Assembly (NCBI GenBank): GCA_016200385.1
Contig: JACQEV010000056.1
Location: 1-5,120 of the forward strand
DNA length: 5,120 nucleotides
From: Candidatus Methylomirabilota bacterium
Lineage (GTDB): Bacteria > Methylomirabilota > Methylomirabilia > Methylomirabilales > Methylomirabilaceae
Reading direction: 5' to 3'
The first letter of the stretch is position 1. Each line of letters begins with the position of its first letter. The notes under the pieces were generated by a model. The model had not been told where the DNA came from. It did not search any database and saw only the letters and a program-made list of their open reading frames with translations. A program made the position numbers and the translations under genes. Shown in pieces: positions 1-5,120 of the stretch.

Positions 1-2
1 GG

Positions 3-512
3 TATTCCGGCCTGCTCAGCGACCGGCTCGATGCTTCAACGCAGATCAAGGAGAAGACCGGCTCGCTCACCGCTTCGAAAAACTCAGTGCTGGACAAGAT
101 GCGTTCGGTGTCTGAATTCGTGCAACACGACATCCGCTACGTAGCCATTGAGCTCGGCATAGGCGGGTGGCAACCTCATGCTGCGTCGGACGTCTTCCAG
201 CACCGCTATGGGGACTGCAAGGACAAGGCAACGCTCATGCGGTCGATGCTGCGCGAGATCGGAGTTGATTCTTACCATGTCGTGATTAACACCCAGCGCG
301 GCTCCGTCACTCCCGATTCGCCTGCCCGTCACGCATTCAACCATGCGATCATGGCTGTCAAATTGCCTGACGGCTTAACCGATCCTTCCCTGATTGCTAC
401 CATGCAGCATCCCACACTGGGCAGAATTCTCTTTTTCGATCCGACCGATCCGATCACTCCCTTCGGCCAGATTCGGGGAGACCTGGATGCAGAGGGTGTT
501 CTATCGGCATAG
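3..512 (+). CDS. DUF3857-type transglutaminase-like protein, 3' part only
   Basis: The frame is open from the left edge, so the start lies outside the window; 169 residues are visible. The fold is recognised from the papain-like transglutaminase triad of the DUF3857/transglutaminase family: Cys72 in YGDCKDKATLM, His114 in AFNHAIMAV and Asp146 in FFDPTDPITPFG (numbered from the first full codon). The upstream stretch VQHDIRYVAIELGIGGWQP is also typical of this family. Members are usually large exported or periplasmic proteins of about 600 residues or more, with an N-terminal DUF3857 beta domain. Whether they cross-link or cleave peptides is mostly unknown. The reading frame stops only about 23 residues after the catalytic Asp, where relatives normally continue for 100 residues or more, so the gene looks C-terminally truncated. 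It overlaps corA by 26 bp. The family call is firm; substrate and activity are unknown. Confidence 0.85.
   Translation, partial: YSGLLSDRLDASTQIKEKTGSLTASKNSVLDKMRSVSEFVQHDIRYVAIELGIGGWQPHAASDVFQHRYGDCKDKATLMRSMLREIGVDSYHVVINTQRGSVTPDSPARHAFNHAIMAVKLPDGLTDPSLIATMQHPTLGRILFFDPTDPITPFGQIRGDLDAEGVLSA
475..480 (+). promoter_or_regulatory. ribosome binding site deciding the corA start
   Basis: GGGGAG lies 6 nt before the ATG at 487, inside the end of the transglutaminase frame. It supports ATG 487 over in-frame upstream ATGs such as 394, which has no reason to be used because CorA homology begins at the residues MQRVFYRH. The overlap suggests translational coupling of the two genes. Confidence 0.6.
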
Positions 513-1509
513 CGACGGGAAGGTTGAAGAGAGAGTCGATCTCCCTCACCTGGACGAACTCCGCGAGAACCCATCTGCCTGTCTGTGGGTGGACCTCGAG
601 GGGGAGGCATCGGAGTCGCTGGAGCCGCTTGGCCGCCAGTTCGCGCTCCACCCCGTCACGATCGAAGATCTGGTGCACAAGAACCAGCGGCCAAAGCTCG
701 AAGAGTTTGACGACTACATCTTCGTCGTCGTCCACGGCTTGAGACCGAGGCAGGGTGAAGAGATCCCTGCCGACGAAGTCGATATCGCACTTGGAAAGAA
801 CTGGGTCCTGAGCGTGCACGATGGGCCTGTGGACGCGATAAAGCGGGCCTTCGACCAGGTGATAGCGACGCCGAAGCCTTTCGACGGTAGCGCCAGCTTT
901 ATTCTCTACCGCATCTGCGATCTATTAGCAGACACCTACTTTCCTGCCCTGGATGCGCTGGAAGAGGAGATAGACGATCTGGAAGATGAAGTGGTGCAGC
1001 GGCCCACCCAGGAGCGCCTGCACCAGATCTTTGCCATGAAGCGGGCGCTGGTCGATCTTCGCAAGCTCGTCAGCCCTCAACGGGAGGTCTACAACGCGCT
1101 CAGTCGCCGAGACTATTCCTACCTTGATCCGAAGTCGGCGGCGTACTTCCGCGATCTCCATGACCACTTGATTCGAGCCAATGAGATTGTCGAGTCCTAC
1201 CGGGACCTGGTGAGCAACATGCTGGATGCCTACCTGGCTACCATCTCGAATCGGTTGAACGACGTGATGAAACGCCTCACCCTTATCGCCACCATCTTCA
1301 TGCCTATCACCTTCATCACAGGCTTCTTCGGCATGAATTTCGCGCTGATGCCCTATTCCTGGAGTTGGGTATTCTGGACAAGCATGATCGCCATGGCGAT
1401 CACCCCCTTGGTTATGCTCATCTGGTTCATCAGAAGCGGGTGGATCGGCGAGGGGATGGCCAAACGAGACCTGCCACGCTTTCTGTCCCGCTTATTCTCC
1501 CGGCGCTGA
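487..1509 (+). CDS. corA: CorA family Mg2+/Co2+ transporter
   Basis: This is a complete 340-residue CorA-type channel for uptake of divalent cations (Mg2+, also Co2+ or Ni2+), acting in the inner membrane as a homopentamer in characterised relatives. The N-terminal cytoplasmic domain (about 1-240) carries the family pattern VTIEDLVHKNQRPKLEEF (57-74). An acidic helix rich in Glu and Asp follows at 157-170 and a long stalk helix reaches residue 262. Two membrane segments close the protein: about 264-282 and 293-315. The signature GMN tripeptide (282-284, in FFGMNFAL) sits at the end of the first, as required for ion selectivity. A short basic tail follows. The length is within the usual 310-370. 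ATG 487 is preferred because of the GGGGAG site and homology. It may be co-transcribed with the upstream transglutaminase. Transport specificity (Mg2+ versus Co2+ or Zn2+ efflux) cannot be told from sequence. Confidence 0.95.
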   Translation: MQRVFYRHSDGKVEERVDLPHLDELRENPSACLWVDLEGEASESLEPLGRQFALHPVTIEDLVHKNQRPKLEEFDDYIFVVVHGLRPRQGEEIPADEVDIALGKNWVLSVHDGPVDAIKRAFDQVIATPKPFDGSASFILYRICDLLADTYFPALDALEEEIDDLEDEVVQRPTQERLHQIFAMKRALVDLRKLVSPQREVYNALSRRDYSYLDPKSAAYFRDLHDHLIRANEIVESYRDLVSNMLDAYLATISNRLNDVMKRLTLIATIFMPITFITGFFGMNFALMPYSWSWVFWTSMIAMAITPLVMLIWFIRSGWIGEGMAKRDLPRFLSRLFSRR

Positions 1510-1635
1510 ACCGCGCACCCCGAGTCCCGTCGAACGAGCCCGCAGTTCCAGATGAACGCGAGCACTTCGCGGCAGTGAACGCGCCTCAATCAGCTCCTTC
1601 AATGGCGGGGATAGTCAACGGCCTAATTGCCCTGC
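1510..1635. other. gap between convergent genes, no clear terminator
   Basis: This 126-bp gap separates the 3' ends of corA and the DUF2914 gene. I see only weak inverted repeats: CGCGA/TCGCG with a 5-nt loop at 1557-1571, and CCCTG/CAGGG at 1630-1641 overlapping the DUF2914 stop. Neither is followed by a run of U on either strand. No small gene with a credible start and ribosome site was found. Confidence 0.5.
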
Positions 1636-2664
1636 TCAGGGTGTGACGACCAGCCTCACACGACCAATGAGCTGTCCCTCGGCGGTAAGGACATCCACCA
1701 TCCAGCGCCCTACCGGGTCGGCTCCCAGGTCTGATCTCTTCGAGAAGGTGCGATACCCCCCGGGTCGGCCTCCCCTGATCGGCGACAGAGCGATCCTCGT
1801 GACGGGGGTGCCGTCCTTCCACCAAACGTGGTAGATCTGTTCACGTAGCCCGGCGGGCGCGGAGATTGCGGTGAAACAGGCCAGGCCGCCCCATGCCTGC
1901 AGGTCGGCTGCCGACACCTTGCGAACTGGTTCCACCGGCTGGAGACCCTCGACGGATCGGGCAAACGTGGCGCCCGAGAGGTAAAGGGGCGCAGGAGGGA
2001 CCCAATATCGGATCGACCAGATGATGGAGGCCGCCAGCAATCCCACCAGAGTCGCGACCAGGACGGCGTTGCGCCAGGATTGGGTAAACCCTCGGCGGAG
2101 GGCAGGGATCAAGGCGAGCTGGCTCAGCAGGGCACTCAAGACGAGTGCCCAGGCGCTCCGCACCCAGATCAGCGGCAGCCCAACGTTCATCGAGGCGAAA
2201 AACCCGAACGCGAACAGGGCGGGGGCGGCCCACCGGTAGCGAAGGATCGTCGCTTGATACCACGGGTCGATGGCTGTGAGGATCACCGCCGCCAGGAGCA
2301 GGAAAAAGAAAAGGGCGTTGCGCGACGAGAGTGTCGTGCTCGCGTAGTAGATGGGCAAGAGGAACAGCAAGAGGTCGTGGTGAAGGCTCTGAATGGTGAA
2401 ATCCATCACGATTCTCATCATGCGACGGTTGCGCGCATCGAGCACCTGCCGCAGATGCGCAAAGGCGACCCCGCCTACCCATAGCAGGAGCAGGCCGCCC
2501 AGAATCCAGGAAAAATGATCGATGCCGCGTCGGAAGACCATGAGCGTGAGGAGACCGGAAAGGAACGACACAAGGGAAAGGCCCCACGTGGTCATCCAGC
2601 GGACCCAGGGATAGCGGTGTGCGAGGGCCATCCAGGTATCGTGGGCTCTTCCCTGCAGAGACAT
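1636..2664 (-). CDS. DUF5924 and DUF2914 domain membrane protein
   Basis: The protein has 342 residues from ATG 2664, or 345 from an in-frame GTG at 2673. Numbers here count from the GTG. The N-terminal two thirds is membrane-embedded with about seven hydrophobic segments: 28-47, 54-72, 99-112, 119-135, 150-170, 172-191 and 202-221. This matches the DUF5924 architecture. The C-terminal domain (about 262-345) is soluble and matches DUF2914: ACFTAI, REQIYHVWWKDG, the glycine-rich IRGGRPGGYRTFSKR and GRWMVDVLTAEGQLIGRVRL. The role of this family is not known; the DUF2914 part probably sits on the outer face of the membrane, which is inference. ATG 2664 is chosen because GGTGG lies about 10 nt upstream, whereas it is too close to the GTG to serve it. 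The gene follows dedA on the same strand but is separated by a repeat and a possible terminator, so it may have its own promoter. Confidence 0.85.
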   Translation of the reverse strand: MSLQGRAHDTWMALAHRYPWVRWMTTWGLSLVSFLSGLLTLMVFRRGIDHFSWILGGLLLLWVGGVAFAHLRQVLDARNRRMMRIVMDFTIQSLHHDLLLFLLPIYYASTTLSSRNALFFFLLLAAVILTAIDPWYQATILRYRWAAPALFAFGFFASMNVGLPLIWVRSAWALVLSALLSQLALIPALRRGFTQSWRNAVLVATLVGLLAASIIWSIRYWVPPAPLYLSGATFARSVEGLQPVEPVRKVSAADLQAWGGLACFTAISAPAGLREQIYHVWWKDGTPVTRIALSPIRGGRPGGYRTFSKRSDLGADPVGRWMVDVLTAEGQLIGRVRLVVTP

Positions 2665-2681
2665 GGTGATCACGCCACCAG

Positions 2682-2710
2682 ATTCTCAAGCAACAGTTCT
2701 AGGCTCTCAA
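2682..2710 (-). promoter_or_regulatory. possible sigma70-type promoter for the DUF2914 gene
   Basis: On the - strand, TTGAGA (2710-2705; 5 of 6 to TTGACA) is followed after 17 bp by GAGAAT (2687-2682; 4 of 6 to TATAAT). Transcription would begin near 2675, giving a leader of only about 10 nt before ATG 2664, or a near-leaderless GTG 2673. The -10 box is poor, so this is a tentative call. Its position just past the hairpin at 2720-2750 fits a gene with its own transcription start. Confidence 0.25.
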
Positions 2711-2750
2711 AAACAGGATGACCCCCCCGCCGGTAGTCAGCGGGAGGGTC
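2709..2750 (-). terminator. possible rho-independent terminator downstream of dedA
   Basis: The inverted repeat 2720-2730 / 2740-2750 forms an 11-bp GC-rich stem with one mismatch (C2725 opposite A2745) and a 9-nt loop. On the - strand it is followed by six bases and then five U (2713-2709). The stem is strong but the U-run is short and displaced, so activity is uncertain. It would separate dedA from the DUF2914 gene. Confidence 0.45.
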
Positions 2751-2838
2751 GGTTCCTGAGCACTCACGACGCCGCGAGAGCGGCGAGCAGCGCGCCGAGG
2801 TCGCCTGCTCGTACCGTCCCAACTATGTATGGCGACTT

Positions 2839-2928
2839 TGCCGTTCCGCGCGGTCGCGACCATTGCCGCCTCGTAGGGGCGACCCGCTGGGTCGCCCCTA
2901 CGAGGCGGCGCCTCACGTTGGAACGGCA
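2839..2928. repeat. nested palindromic element, REP- or MITE-like
   Basis: The core is a perfect inverted repeat: 21-nt arms at 2865-2885 and 2889-2909 around a 3-nt loop (GCT). The inner arm reads GTAGGGGCGACCC and its complement. An outer pair of 9-nt arms, TGCCGTTCC (2839-2847) and GGAACGGCA (2920-2928), encloses it, and a separate 10-bp palindrome GGTCGCGACC (2852-2861) lies on the left shoulder. The element begins nine bases beyond the dedA stop. Perfect arms of this length, with no U-tract on either side, argue for a mobile or dispersed palindromic repeat rather than a plain terminator. From memory, GTAGGGGCG-type palindromes are dispersed in several bacterial genomes, sometimes as REP sequences mobilised by RAYT transposases. 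Copy number cannot be seen here. It could also stabilise the 3' end of dedA mRNA. Confidence 0.7.
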
Positions 2929-2936
2929 CTAGGGCA

Positions 2937-3572
2937 TTACAAGGCAGTCCCGCGCACCTTCCATTTTTCCCTGGCAAGTTTAATGATCCCTGGGAGCAAC
3001 GAAACGAAGATAACGATTGCGATGACGAGATGGATATGCTGGTCAATATCTGGGACCGACTTACAGAGGAAGTAGCCGAGGGAGGTCATGCTCACGACCC
3101 AGCCGATACCCCCCATGACATTATAGAAGACAAATCGTCTGTACTCCATACCCCCCACCCCGGCTACCACGGGAGCAAAGGTGCGGACAATGGGCATGAA
3201 GCGGGCGATGATGATGGTAACCCCCCCGTACCGATCATAAAACTCTTTGGTGGTGATGAGGTGCTTCTTGTGGAAGAGCAGGGAATCGTCTCGGGTGAAG
3301 AGTCTGGGTCCGGTTTTCGCCCCGATGGTGTACCCTACCGTATCGCCTATGATGGCGGCCAGGCTGACAAAGAGGAAGAGACTCCACAAGTTCAGACGCC
3401 CGCTGGCTGCGAACAGCCCTGCGGTGACAAGGAGGGAATCCCCCGGCAGGAAGAAGCCGACAAAGAGACCGGTCTCCACGAACACGATGGCGATCAGGGC
3501 CATGAGCCCGCCGACGCGAACCAAGGCCTCCACATCGTAAATCCTATGTAGGAGATCCCACAGCCATTCCAT
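2937..3572 (-). CDS. dedA: DedA family (VTT domain) inner membrane protein
   Basis: The protein is 211 residues, the normal size for DedA proteins, which act in the inner membrane. Characterised relatives support proton-motive-force-dependent envelope homeostasis, drug and alkaline tolerance, or recycling of undecaprenyl phosphate and phospholipids. The family motifs are all present: VETGLFVGFFLPGDSLL (32-48) with Glu33 and Asp45, GDTVGYTIGAKTG (76-88), and the VTT block FYDRYGGVTIIIARFMP running to VAGVGGMEY (111-144) with Arg124 and Arg130. Spacings of 12 (Glu-Asp) and 6 (Arg-Arg) match the essential residues known in E. coli YqjA/YghB. Hydrophobic stretches fall at about 21-42, 46-56, 63-83, 118-140, 152-170 and 181-198. 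ATG 3572 has AAGAG 5 nt and GGGAGG 12 nt upstream. It lies 136 bp downstream of ilvD on the same strand. Which DedA subgroup and lipid substrate apply is not resolvable. Confidence 0.93.
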   Translation of the reverse strand: MEWLWDLLHRIYDVEALVRVGGLMALIAIVFVETGLFVGFFLPGDSLLVTAGLFAASGRLNLWSLFLFVSLAAIIGDTVGYTIGAKTGPRLFTRDDSLLFHKKHLITTKEFYDRYGGVTIIIARFMPIVRTFAPVVAGVGGMEYRRFVFYNVMGGIGWVVSMTSLGYFLCKSVPDIDQHIHLVIAIVIFVSLLPGIIKLAREKWKVRGTAL

Positions 3573-3637
3573 AGAGTCTCTTCGCCTCCCTCACCATCAG
3601 CAACCCTCATCACTCGGCGCCGGAGGCCCGTGACGAC

Positions 3638-3662
3638 GAACGGCCCATCACTTGGGCCGTTC
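3638..3662 (-). terminator. hairpin in the ilvD-dedA gap, possible ilvD terminator
   Basis: Perfect 10-bp arms GAACGGCCCA (3638-3647) and TGGGCCGTTC (3653-3662) enclose a 5-nt loop. On the - strand it lies about 45 nt past the ilvD stop and is followed by GUCGUCAC, with no real U-run. It may end or attenuate ilvD transcription, protect its 3' end, or leave read-through into dedA. The structure is certain and the function is not. Confidence 0.4.
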
Positions 3663-3686
3663 CCTTTGGACGATACGCGAGCTCGG

Positions 3687-3712
3687 CTGAAGGCCTTGAG
3701 GCCCTTCTTCAG
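3687..3712 (-). other. hairpin overlapping the ilvD stop codon
   Basis: CTGAAG (- strand 3712-3707) pairs with CTTCAG (3692-3687), and GGCC with GGCC inside it around a UCAA loop, leaving a small bulge. The stop codon at 3711-3709 lies within the stem. There is no U-tract. It may be incidental in GC-rich sequence or act with the stronger hairpin just downstream. Confidence 0.25.
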
Positions 3713-5120
3713 TCGGTGACCGCGCCCTCCGAGGCCGAAGCCACCAGGCGCGCATACTTGGCCATCACGCCGCTCTTGTAGTGGGGTGCGGGCGACTTCC
3801 ACTTCCGGAGTCGGCGCTTGATCTCGGCGGCCGGCAGTTCTACGTCGAGCCGACGCTTCTTGATGTCGAAGACAATGATGTCGCCGTTGCGAAGCGCGGC
3901 AATCGGACCGCCCACTGCTGCCTCCGGTGCGACGTGGCCGGCCATCAGGCCGTGCGTGGCGCCCGAGAAGCGGCCGTCGGTCAGCAGCGCCACCGATTCC
4001 CCCAGCCCGGCGCCCACGAGGGCAGCGGTGACGCCGAGCATCTCGCGCATCCCGGGCCCCCCCCTCGGCCCTTCGTAGCGGATCACGACGACATCACCGG
4101 CCTTGATCTTCCCGGCCTTCACCGCGGCGAAGCAATCCTCCTCGCGATCGAAGACCCTCGCCGGACCGCGATGCACCATCCGCTCGTGGCCCGCGACCTT
4201 GGCCACGCACCCGTCGGGCGCGAGGGCACCCCTCAGGATCACCTGGCCGCCTGTCAGCTTCAGCGGGTTGCTGAGCGGGCGGATGACCTGCTGCCCGGGT
4301 GTCTCGCGGGCTGCCCGAGCCTCCTCGCCGATCGTCTTGCCGGTGACCGTGAGCTCATCGGCGTGCAGGATGCCAGCATCCAGGAGGCGCTTGGCCACCA
4401 CCGGCATCCCCCCGGCGCTGTACATCTCCGGGGCAGTGAAGCGCCCCCAGGGCTTCAGATCTGCCAGGACCGGGGTTTTCCTCGAGATCCGGTCGAAGTC
4501 ATCGATCGACAGCTTGACCCCAGCGGTCTTGGCAACGGCGAGCAGGTGGAGCACGGCGTTGGTGGATCCACCGGTCGCCATCACGCCGGCGATCGCATTC
4601 TGGAGGGCCTTGCGCGTGATGATCTGTTTTGGGGTGATTCCTCGCCGCAACAGATCCATGACCAGTTTGCCGGTCTCGAACGCCACCTCTTCCTTCCGCG
4701 CATCCATCGCCGGCACACCACTCCACCCCATCGGCGAGATGCCGAGCATCTCGAAGGCGGTGGACATCGTGTTGGCGGTGAACTGGCCGCCGCAGGCGCC
4801 CGCGCCAGGGCAGGCGTGCGTCTCGATGGCGCGCAGCTCCTCCGCCGGCATCTTGCCCGCATTGTAGGCGCCCACGGCATCAAAGACATCCTGAATCGTG
4901 AGGTGGCGGCCCCGGTACTCCCCGAATGCGATGGAGCCGCTGTAGAGCATGAGACCCGGGAGGTTCAGGCGACTCAACGCCATCACCGTGCCAGGGATCG
5001 TCTTGTCGCAACCGGAGATGGCGACGAGGGCATCAAACAGGTGACCGCGAGCGACCAGTTCGATCGAGTCGGCCACGATCTCGCGGCTTATCAGCGAGGC
5101 CTTCATCCCCTCGGTTCCCA
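3709..5120 (-). CDS. ilvD: dihydroxy-acid dehydratase, 5' end outside window
   Basis: IlvD removes water from 2,3-dihydroxy-isovalerate and 2,3-dihydroxy-3-methylvalerate to give the 2-oxo acids that become valine, leucine and isoleucine. It is a cytoplasmic Fe-S enzyme. About 469 residues are visible; the frame is open at the right edge (reading GTEGMKASL), so roughly 90 N-terminal residues of the usual ~560 are missing. Counting from the Met at 5106, signature 1 GCDKTIPG holds cluster ligand Cys33, and [18 protein letters not shown] (97-114) holds Cys105. [14 protein letters not shown] (177-190) follows, then [13 protein letters not shown] (344-356) and signature 2 [13 protein letters not shown] (374-386) with the proposed catalytic base Ser381. 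The third cluster Cys normally lies upstream of the visible part. The C-terminus is intact. The internal Met at 5106 is not the start. Related sugar-acid dehydratases (Edd, arabinonate type) are less likely given these motifs. No leader or T-box region is visible, because the promoter lies outside the window. Confidence 0.96.
   Translation of the reverse strand, partial: GTEGMKASLISREIVADSIELVARGHLFDALVAISGCDKTIPGTVMALSRLNLPGLMLYSGSIAFGEYRGRHLTIQDVFDAVGAYNAGKMPAEELRAIETHACPGAGACGGQFTANTMSTAFEMLGISPMGWSGVPAMDARKEEVAFETGKLVMDLLRRGITPKQIITRKALQNAIAGVMATGGSTNAVLHLLAVAKTAGVKLSIDDFDRISRKTPVLADLKPWGRFTAPEMYSAGGMPVVAKRLLDAGILHADELTVTGKTIGEEARAARETPGQQVIRPLSNPLKLTGGQVILRGALAPDGCVAKVAGHERMVHRGPARVFDREEDCFAAVKAGKIKAGDVVVIRYEGPRGGPGMREMLGVTAALVGAGLGESVALLTDGRFSGATHGLMAGHVAPEAAVGGPIAALRNGDIIVFDIKKRRLDVELPAAEIKRRLRKWKSPAPHYKSGVMAKYARLVASASEGAVTD

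Noticed and set aside
394..486. Upstream extension of corA by 31 codons to ATG 394
   Set aside because: The added residues lie inside the transglutaminase coding sequence and do not look like CorA. ATG 487 has a good ribosome site and matches the usual CorA N-terminus.
1553..1583. Direct repeat TGAACGCG at 1553-1560 and 1576-1583
   Set aside because: It is eight bases, two copies only, with no array, spacer pattern or operator context. It is probably chance.
1841..2689. 282-codon open frame on the - strand inside the DUF2914 gene
   Set aside because: It is the +1/-1 shadow of the real membrane protein, rich in Pro, Arg and Ser, without hydrophobic segments or known motifs.
2770..2811. Small inverted repeats (CGCCGC/GCGGCG at 2770-2785; CGAGCAG/CTGCTCG at 2784-2811)
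   Set aside because: The arms are only 6-7 bp in GC-rich sequence, mutually overlapping and without a U-run. They are expected by chance and not listed as features.
2699..3046. Open frames through the dedA-DUF2914 gap on both strands, some including PRRGDPAGRPYEA
   Set aside because: The peptide is just the translated GGGGCGACCC palindrome. Such strings often appear as spurious predicted proteins over dispersed repeats. No ribosome site or domain supports them.
3030..3551. 173-codon + strand frame antisense to dedA
   Set aside because: It is acidic and Gly/Asp/Glu-rich with no family resemblance, fully overlapping a clear DedA gene.
4103..4867. Long open frame (254 codons) on the + strand, antisense to ilvD
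   Set aside because: It lies wholly within ilvD, has low-complexity Ser/Ala/Arg-rich composition and no recognisable domain. It is the usual by-product of high GC at third codon positions.
1..5120. CRISPR arrays, tRNA or rRNA genes, transposase genes, phage or defence genes
   Set aside because: I looked for regularly spaced repeats, tRNA-like cloverleafs, and integrase or transposase motifs on both strands and saw none.

Overview
The window is a GC-rich bacterial chromosomal segment with five protein-coding genes, two of them cut by the window edges. Nothing in it points to a plasmid, phage or integrated island. The gene set (a DUF3857-type transglutaminase, CorA, a DUF5924/DUF2914 membrane protein, DedA and IlvD) and the heavy use of G or C in third codon positions suit a free-living, high-GC Gram-negative-type lineage. 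Candidates are Deltaproteobacteria, Nitrospirota, NC10 or Rokubacteria-like bacteria. This is an impression from family distributions, and the taxon cannot be fixed from the sequence alone.

Layout. On the + strand, 3-512 is the 3' end of a transglutaminase-like gene. Its reading frame overlaps by 26 bp the start of corA (487-1509), a complete CorA-type divalent metal ion transporter. On the - strand, read from the right edge, come ilvD (dihydroxy-acid dehydratase, 5' end outside the window, stop at 3709), dedA (3572-2937) and a DUF5924/DUF2914 membrane protein (2664-1636). That last gene converges on corA across a 126-bp gap with no clear terminator.

The non-coding stretches are short. The gap at 3573-3708 (ilvD to dedA) holds hairpins that may end ilvD transcription. 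The gap at about 2665-2936 (dedA to the DUF2914 gene) is the most structured part of the window. It holds a roughly 90-bp nested palindrome (2839-2928) with a perfect 21-bp-arm hairpin at its core, resembling a REP or small MITE-type repeat. It also holds a GC-rich hairpin followed by a short U-run on the - strand, and a possible promoter for the DUF2914 gene.

Functionally, ilvD belongs to branched-chain amino acid synthesis, corA to Mg2+/Co2+ uptake and dedA to membrane lipid and envelope homeostasis. The DUF2914 protein is of unknown role. No shared pathway ties them together, so this looks like an ordinary chromosomal neighbourhood. I found no convincing evidence of a new multi-gene system. 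The points most worth a second look are the palindromic element and the apparent C-terminal truncation of the transglutaminase exactly at its junction with corA.
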